A stretch of 64,000 nucleotides of DNA, from contig CM041465.1 of assembly GCA_023213395.1 (NCBI GenBank), positions 120,473,741-120,537,740 of the forward strand, in the 5' to 3' direction. Origin of the DNA: Cycas panzhihuaensis (lineage: Eukaryota > Cycadophyta). The position numbers and the translations under genes are program-made. The notes below the pieces were generated by a model. That model was not told the DNA's origin. It did not search any database and saw nothing but the letters and a program-made list of their open reading frames with translations. Of the stretch, positions 58,609-64,000 are shown in pieces. Position 1 is the stretch's first letter, and each line of letters begins with the position of its first letter.

Positions 58609-59130
58609 GTGGCAAGACTAAAAATAAGAAATAACAGAGAAGAGGAAACAACAAAGAAGAAAGATCATGAAGGCAGAGTGGCAAAATGGTGCCACATCTG
58701 TGAGGAAAGTTCATACACGACTAAAGAATGTGAACTCAACCCGAAGAATAACGCATTGCACCAAAGGGACAAATGGTGCCACATATGCGATGTGGATACG
58801 CATATGACCAAAGATTGTTTCTATAATCCAAGAGGAAAATCATACAGAGGACGAGGTAGGGGAAGGGGAGGCAACTCACCTCAGAACGTTTATACAACGA
58901 GGAGTACACAGGAGCCCCCAAGGAAAAAACAACCAATGGGAAGATGCCTCATTTGCTTACAATTTGGGCATTGGAAATCCGAATGCCCAACCAAACGAGA
59001 ATACGAACAAAAACCATTCGTATGTAACAATTGTGGACCAAGTGAACATAAAACAGAAGATTGTAAAGGAAAAGCTAAAGCTACCAATCTAATGACAATT
59101 ATACCGGAAAGCAAAAATGTAAAACTCTGA
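58609..59130 (+). pseudogene. Gypsy G2 nucleocapsid with four CCHC-type knuckles
   Basis: The 173-codon open frame contains four C-x2-C-x4-H-x4-C units: CHICEESSYTTKEC (His replaced by Tyr), CHICDVDTHMTKDC, CLICLQFGHWKSEC and CNNCGPSEHKTEDC. An RGRGRGRGG stretch lies between the second and third. Such knuckles bind the element RNA. Knuckles 1 and 2 share the KWCHIC start and look like an internal duplication. One or two knuckles are usual in plant gypsy gag. Confidence 0.9.
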
Positions 59131-59236
59131 AAGAAACAAAAGGAGAAAGAAGACGAAGGATATCTGAATCCACAGACAGAAATGAATTGATTTAAACAAG
59201 CGAAACAAGTGTTAGAAGACTTAGCTCAAGAAGAGA

Positions 59237-59840
59237 GTGAAGCGAGAAACTAAATATGTATATGTAAGAAAGAATAAGCAAAAAGAGAAAGTTAAGGTAC
59301 CAGAAGAGCCAAAAATACAGCCTCAAATGGTACAAATAGAGGATCTATTCAAAGGATTACTGGCCGAGGATATTCCAAGAATATTGTTGCTGATGGAAAA
59401 TCTGGTAAAACAGTTGCAATTAACTATTCCCTTATGCCAAGTAATTGATTGGATTAAAGGAGGGATATTACAACGTGGAATTACCAAAAGTTTAAAGAAA
59501 GTGATGTCATCATTCGACATGGATCCCATGGTGACAATGATGGTATTGGGAGAAACATTCCCGAAAGTGATTGTCGATGGGGGCGCAACTGTCAATGTAC
59601 TACCTACTTCGACATGGCGGAAATTAGGAAGCTCGAAACTGGAGGCAGCAACATATTCGTTGAAGTTGGCTAACGAATTATTCGTACCACCTGTGGGGAG
59701 GCTGGCCAACATCAAAGTGGATGTGGCAGGAATCGTAGTAAAAATCGACTTTACGATCGTAGAAATGTAAAAGGAGCAACACCCTATCCAGCATTATTGG
59801 GGAGGCCTTGGCTATACAAGACCCAGTGCCTCCAAACTGG
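59237..59840 (+). pseudogene. Gypsy G2 aspartic protease
   Basis: A lysine-rich start leads to the retropepsin core: TFPKVIVDGGATVNVLPTST (active-site DGGA in place of the more usual DSGA, a variant known in plant gypsy elements), then KLANELFVPPVGRLANIKVD and DFTIVEM, where the frame stops at 59768. The domain continues in the next frame as ATPYPALLGRPWLYK, a typical end of plant gypsy proteases. One stop or frameshift near 59768 thus disrupts it. The protease would cut the gag-pol polyprotein. Confidence 0.85.
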
Positions 59841-60677
59841 AAGAATGTGACCTTCACTTTATCGGATGATGGCAATAAAGTGGTATTACCAATGTTGGGA
59901 AGAAACTCCATTGAGATGATACCGGATGAAGGATCCAACACAACCGTCGTAAGTGAAACAACAGCCTCTTCCCTCGATGAAGAGAATCTTTACCATATGA
60001 CTGAGGAGCCTACCAAGCTAATCGATTGTCAAGAAGCTGAACCAACTTATTTTAGGGAAATATATAACTCTTCAGATGATGAAAATGGAATGAGATTTGT
60101 GGATTATTGGTTACAAGATGCCTATGAAGTAAATTCTTCCTCTCATAGATGTAACTTATTGTCTAAATGTGTAATTGAGAACATTAATGATAATTTAGAT
60201 TCTTTCGAATATATAATGACTAATGATAGCTCAGTGGATAACATAAAACTAGACCAAAACCCCCCTAGTAGACTTAGTATTTTTCATAGTCCTATAGTAG
60301 CTATTAGTAATCTTAACCTCCCTTCTACCTCAGGCATGGGTCCTAAGGTAGATTCCCTATCCCCCCCTTTATTACAACCCAGGGAAGGAAGTAACATTCT
60401 TTCCTCATCTTCTTTAGAAGTATACCCACCCAACAACCGGTCCCTTCCAACGATTGGTGCCAAATCCAAGGGAATGGAAGGAGAATTGGCGGTAAATACT
60501 TCTAGAGACTCTGCTCTAGGTAATAGGATAACTATCCTAGAAGAAACAAACTTTGAAACTTATATTGGCAATCATGTTAAGCCTTTCTATGGGGAACAGT
60601 TATATGGGACTACTTGTTTAACCCACTGCATTGAATACTGGATGGAGCACGGAAATTGGGATAAAAATCAGTGGTAA
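59841..60677 (+). pseudogene. Long protease-RT spacer of G2, first part
   Basis: The open frame 59808-60677 (289 codons) begins with the tail of the protease region in another frame (IQDPVPPNWKNVTFTLSDDG, then NKVVLPMLGRN). It continues as about 240 codons without a family I can name: an acidic part (EEPTKLIDCQEAEPTYFREI), a Ser/Asn/Pro-rich part (60130-60450), then FETYIGNHVKPFYGEQLYGT and CIEYWMEHGNWDKNQW. It is the longest intact frame in the window although the element is broken elsewhere. The end feeds into gag-like sequence (next entry). Confidence 0.6.
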
Positions 60678-61300
60678 AAAGACCTAGTACTTACCTTACA
60701 GGGAACGACTTGGTATTGGTAGTTAGCCCACCAAGCCACTCTCCAAGATTGGAAGGAGTTACAAGCAACGTTTCGACTTCGATTTGACCATCCAAAACAT
60801 TTAGACATCCCGTTATTCCATGTAGGCCAAAACCCTAGTGAGCACATACAGAAATGTAAACAAAAATGGACATCCCTAAGTATACTCAAGAAGATCTGGC
60901 CTAACTACTTTTACGACACCTTAGGACGGGTAGCAAAGGATTGGTTCTTAGGAAGGGAACAAAGTTGGATGTGACTTGGGGAAATCTGAAGGAATCCTTT
61001 ATAAAAACCTTTATGCATGCATCATAAGACAAAAATATAAATAGAATCTTGAGGAATATTAGAAGAATGAGCATGAATTTAGATCAAGGAATTATAAATA
61101 AAGAGGAAGAAGAATCAGCATATGGTGAGGAAGAAGAAATCCTAAATTACCCTGCAGAATTCACAGAAGTTAACATTGGGGAAAGAAAAATAGAAGATAC
61201 CCCTGGGCACAAAATCGGAAACAAGGAGGATATCGAAGTAACCAAATTGAAAACTATTGAAATTAATGTTGGCAGTAAAGAGGATCCCAAACTGATATGA
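60678..61300 (+). pseudogene. Gag-like segments in the protease-RT spacer of G2
   Basis: After a stop the frame reads DLVLTLQGTTWYW and, after another stop, LAHQATLQDWKELQATFRLR followed by FDHP, resembling the Retrotrans_gag core (LxGxAxxW...TWxxLxxxFxxRF). About 130 bases later GRVAKDWFLGREQSW is followed, after a frameshift, by TWGNLKESFIKTF, the same kind of core again. An acidic stretch (KEEEESAYGEEEE, 61085-61140) then leads to the RT start. These look like one or two gag-type domains between protease and RT. They could derive from another element or from divergence of a duplicated gag. Confidence 0.5.
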
Positions 61301-61345
61301 ATTGGAAACTATTGGGATAATCAAACAATAGCGAAAGCTCAGCAA

Positions 61346-62647
61346 TTGTTCGATGAGTTCCGTGACGTGTTCGCGTGGTCATATAAAGACCTAAAAGGTA
61401 TTCCCCCGAAAATAGGAATGCATCACATTGATTTGGTAGAGGAAGCAAAACCAGTGAAACAACAACCATACTGCATGAATCCTAAGTATAAGGAAAAGGT
61501 GAAAGCAGAGCTAGATAAAATGTTGGAAGCGGGATACATCTACGAGATTGACTACAAAGGATCGGGTGAGCTCAGAGTGGTAGTTCCCAAAAAGAATGGG
61601 AAAATACGTGTCTGTGTGGATTGTAGATAATTAAATAAGGTAACGAAGAAAGATCCCTTTCCGTTACCATTTACAGAAGACATTTTGGAAGCGGTGGGAG
61701 GAAATGAGATATATTCCTTCACCGACGGATTTAGTAGGTACAATCAAGTGCAGATTGCCCCAGAGGATCAATCAAAGACCACATTCATTACAGAATGGGG
61801 AACTTATGCCTATAAAGTAATGCCATTCAGTCTTACGAATGCATCGGCCACATTCCAGAGGATCGTGATCAACATATTTCAGAAATTTATTGGGAAAAAA
61901 GTGGTAGTATTCTTAGACGATTGGACGTTATACGGATTGATGAAAGATCATATGGAAAACTTGAGGGAGATGTTACAAACATGTTGAGAAAACAAGTTGT
62001 GTTTGAAGCCAGAGAAATGTACCTTTCTGGTACCCTTTGGGAATCTATTGGGACACATCGTCAGCAAGGAAGGATTACTGACAGATCCAGTCAAAGTATC
62101 CACAATTTTACACTTTCCTATACCACTCACGAGGAGACAATTGAAAGGGTTCCTGGGTTTAACTAGATATTACAGAAAATTCATTAGGGGATATGCATAC
62201 ATATCAGGACCCCTAGAGGAATTGTTAAAAAAAAATATTGAATGGGAATGGATGGAAGAACAACAGCAAGCATTCGAAGCATTAAAACGAGCCATCATAT
62301 CAGCACCCATATTGCGATTTCCTTATTGGAAGAAAACCTTCCATGTACACATAGATGCTTCACAATACGCTATTGGATGCGTATTGGCCCAACCTAGTGA
62401 TGACAAGATGGATCATCCGATATACTTCGCAAGTCGGGTAACTCACAAAGGCAGAACAAAATTATACCACGACAGAGAGAGAAGCGCTTGGCATGGTGTA
62501 TGCGCTGCAGAAATTTTGACACTATTTATTAGCAAATCCATTCTTGTTCTTCGTGAACCATCAAGCATTGATGTATCTGGTGAACAAACCAATAATGAGA
62601 GGACGAATCAGCAGATGGCTAATGTTGTTTTAGGAATTTTCTTTTAA
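61346..62647 (+). pseudogene. Gypsy G2 reverse transcriptase and RNase H
   Basis: RT begins FDEFRDVFAWSYKDL, then MHHIDLVEEAKPVKQQPYCM, VVVPKKNGKIRVCVDCR (followed by a TAA stop), FTDGFSRYNQVQIAPEDQSK, TFITEWGTYAYKVMPFSLTN, and the catalytic box VVFLDDWTLYG (the two Asp present). After a stop near 61987 it resumes CLKPEKCTFLVPFGNLLGHI and FLGLTRYYRKFIRGYA. RNase H: FHVHIDASQYAIGCVLAQ (first Asp), ASRV, then a frameshift at about 62480 and a decayed remainder. Motif preservation is high; about three disabling changes were seen. Confidence 0.92.
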
Positions 62648-62922
62648 ATCATTGTGAAACCTGGAAAGCCCATATTATACTTGATCAGTTGTCAAGAATC
62701 TCGAACGGGGAAAAAGCTACAGGAATACTAGACGACTTTCCAGACGCGGCATTGTTCAGTGTGGAGGCAGTTCCAATAGACTAGTATGAGGGAATACTAG
62801 AATACTTAGCGACTGGTGAAGTGTCGTCAGAATTGGACCGTATGGAACGACGAAATTTCGTCAGAAAAGCAGAACCATATTAATTAATAAACGAAGAATT
62901 ATATAAACTGGCACCAGATGAA
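62648..62922 (+). pseudogene. RNase H end to integrase link of G2
   Basis: In one frame or another the sequence reads as the usual RNase H tail and tether (DDFPDAALFSVE near 62730, then DRMERRNFVRKAEPY near 62840) with stops at about 62780 and 62880. No separate gene is present. Confidence 0.55.
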
Positions 62923-64000
62923 GTGTTGCGGCGATGCGTTTGGCCACACGAGACCAGCCAGATTATGTCCCAAGCACATGAAGGTGTAGCGGATGGACAC
63001 ATGGGTAAATTAGCCACATGGAGGAAAATCTTGATGTCCGGATTTTGGTGGCCATCTATGTTCGAAGACGTAAGAAAATGGATTCAAGCCTGCGACTATT
63101 GTCAACAGGTCAGGAAACCTAATCGACAAGATTTCCAACCCCTACATCCCATTCTACCTTTGGCACCGTTCGAGAAATGGGGACTCGACTTCGTTGGACT
63201 AATTAAACCAGTCGCCCGACGATCCAAAGCCCGATATATCCTAGTGGCAACAGATTATATGACAAAGTGGGTAGAAGCAAGAGCCTTAAGAAAAGCAGAT
63301 GCGGAAAGTACAAATTGGATTGCATTTAAGTGGTTATTACACGGTTTGGATGCCCTCTGGAGATTGTGAGTGATCAAGGTGCCCATTTTCTAAATCAAAC
63401 CATAGAGATATTGACATCGGCCTTTATGATAAGCCATCAGAAGTCTACACCATATTACCCAAGGGCAAATGGGCAAGCAGAGAGTTTAAACAAAATAATT
63501 GAAAACTACTTAAGAAAAATATGTGATGTCAGCAGATCTGATTGAGCCGAGAAATTGCCATCCGTGTTATGGGCATTTAGAACAACTTATAAAAGATCAA
63601 CTGGACAGACTCCATTCCAGCTCGTCTACGGAATAGAGGCCATTCTTCTAACAGAGTTCGAGACACCAAGCCTACGAACCGCTATGTAGTGTTGATTAGA
63701 CGACTTTCAATCCTTATGACAGCAATTGGAAGAATTGGTGCGGTTAGAAGAGAAACGATATATGGCGAAATGGTTGCAAAATATAGAAAAGAGACGACAA
63801 AAAGCGTGGCATGATCGACATTTACGCAAACCTCAATTTAAAGAAGGTGACCAAGTATTGCTTTACGACAGCAAGTTCAAGATGCAGCCCGGCAAACTCA
63901 AGATGCGGTGGCTAGGACCTTACATCGCAGAGAAAATCTTCGAGAATGGATTGGTGCAACTACGGAAAATTGATGGGCCGTTGCTACCAACTCGAGTGAA
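62923..64000 (+). pseudogene. Gypsy G2 integrase
   Basis: Zinc-binding H-H-C-C start: AHEGVADGHMGKLAT, WIQACDYCQQ. Catalytic core: EKWGLDFVGLIKP (first Asp), LVATDYMTKWVEARALRKAD, then after a frameshift near 63330 TRFGCPLEIVSDQGAHFLNQ (second Asp) and YYPRANGQAESLNKIIENYL (Glu). After a TGA at 63543 the C-terminal part continues: LWAFRTTYKRSTGQTPFQLV, YGIEAILLTEF, and HDRHLRKPQFKEGDQVLLYD with WLGPYIAEKIFENG up to the window edge. The full D-D-E set is present across two frames. Confidence 0.92.

Larger units (their letters stand above)
56331..64000 (+). mobile_element. Ty3/gypsy element G2 (5' LTR to integrase)
   Basis: The order is 5' LTR (56331-57140), primer site, gag (57281-58540), four CCHC-type knuckles (58680-59080), protease (59500-59840), long spacer (59850-61300), RT-RNase H (61346-62647) and integrase (62923-64000, running out of the window). 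Integrase after RNase H marks Ty3/gypsy. The DYMTKWVEA and SDQGAHFLN integrase motifs and ALLGRPWL protease end are usual in the non-chromoviral (Athila/Tat-like) branch; this placement is inference. Each ORF has only a few stops or frameshifts, so it is younger than G1. The 3' LTR lies beyond the window. Confidence 0.88.

Noticed and set aside
59323-59715. 130-codon minus-strand frame opposite the G2 protease
   Set aside because: It is a shadow of the protease frame on the other strand; all recognisable motifs are on the plus strand.
1-64000. tRNA, rRNA or other structured RNA genes
   Set aside because: No tRNA-like cloverleaf, rRNA stretch or snRNA hallmark was seen; tRNA-related matches are only retrotransposon primer sites.

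Overview
The window looks like a transposon-dominated nuclear region of a plant. The main evidence is plant-type L1 LINEs (DUF4283 ORF1; endonuclease, reverse transcriptase, zf-RVT and RNase H in ORF2), Ty1/copia and Ty3/gypsy elements primed by initiator-Met tRNA, and the first exon of a plant U3-snoRNP WD40 gene (YAO/RRP9 type). The density of old nested elements, the AT-rich sequence between them and the apparently very long first intron suggest a large-genome seed plant. A gymnosperm is my best guess, but this is inference. No CRISPR array, operon or other bacterial system is present.

Layout. 1-628: 3' end of a copia element with its LTR. 790-1500: decayed copia RT on the minus strand. 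1630-3075: a 261-bp LTR with initiator-Met primer site and leader (family A). 3590-4265: decayed copia RT-RNase H. 4429-32247: one old Ty3/gypsy element (G1, minus strand) with identifiable LTRs, primer site and polypurine tract, expanded to about 27.8 kb by later events. Inside G1 are a copia element K (minus), a second copy of part of that neighbourhood, a 5'-truncated LINE (19236-24140, plus) and a near full-length LINE (24693-31269, minus) bounded by an 11-bp target-site duplication.

32248-44000 is AT-rich and mostly unrecognisable. It holds old LTR-like repeats, a LINE ORF1 remnant, a CA/TA microsatellite and a gag/pol-poor LTR element (38194-41276). 44350-44759 is the only convincing host coding sequence: exon 1 of YAO/RRP9, with a 75-nt pure purine tract upstream and two telo-box motifs just inside the intron.

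47224-56320 holds further LTR-element pieces. They include a leader related to that of 38194-41276, an ORF with repeated acidic units split by a copia insertion (50721-55094), and a truncated copia end. That inserted copia keeps both LTRs, primer site and polypurine tract but lacks gag and RT. 56331-64000 is the 5' LTR and most of the internal region of a younger but broken Ty3/gypsy element (G2, plus). Its gag carries four CCHC-type knuckles, and an unusually long protease-RT spacer contains gag-like segments.

The strongest structural observation is a direct duplication. Three blocks (A: LTR plus leader; B: copia K gag, leader and primer site; C: gypsy RT-RNase H) recur in the same order at 1752-11308 and 11324-17729, with equal or nearly equal lengths for LTR A, B and C. 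Identities and ages are by-eye estimates; no alignment or database search was run.
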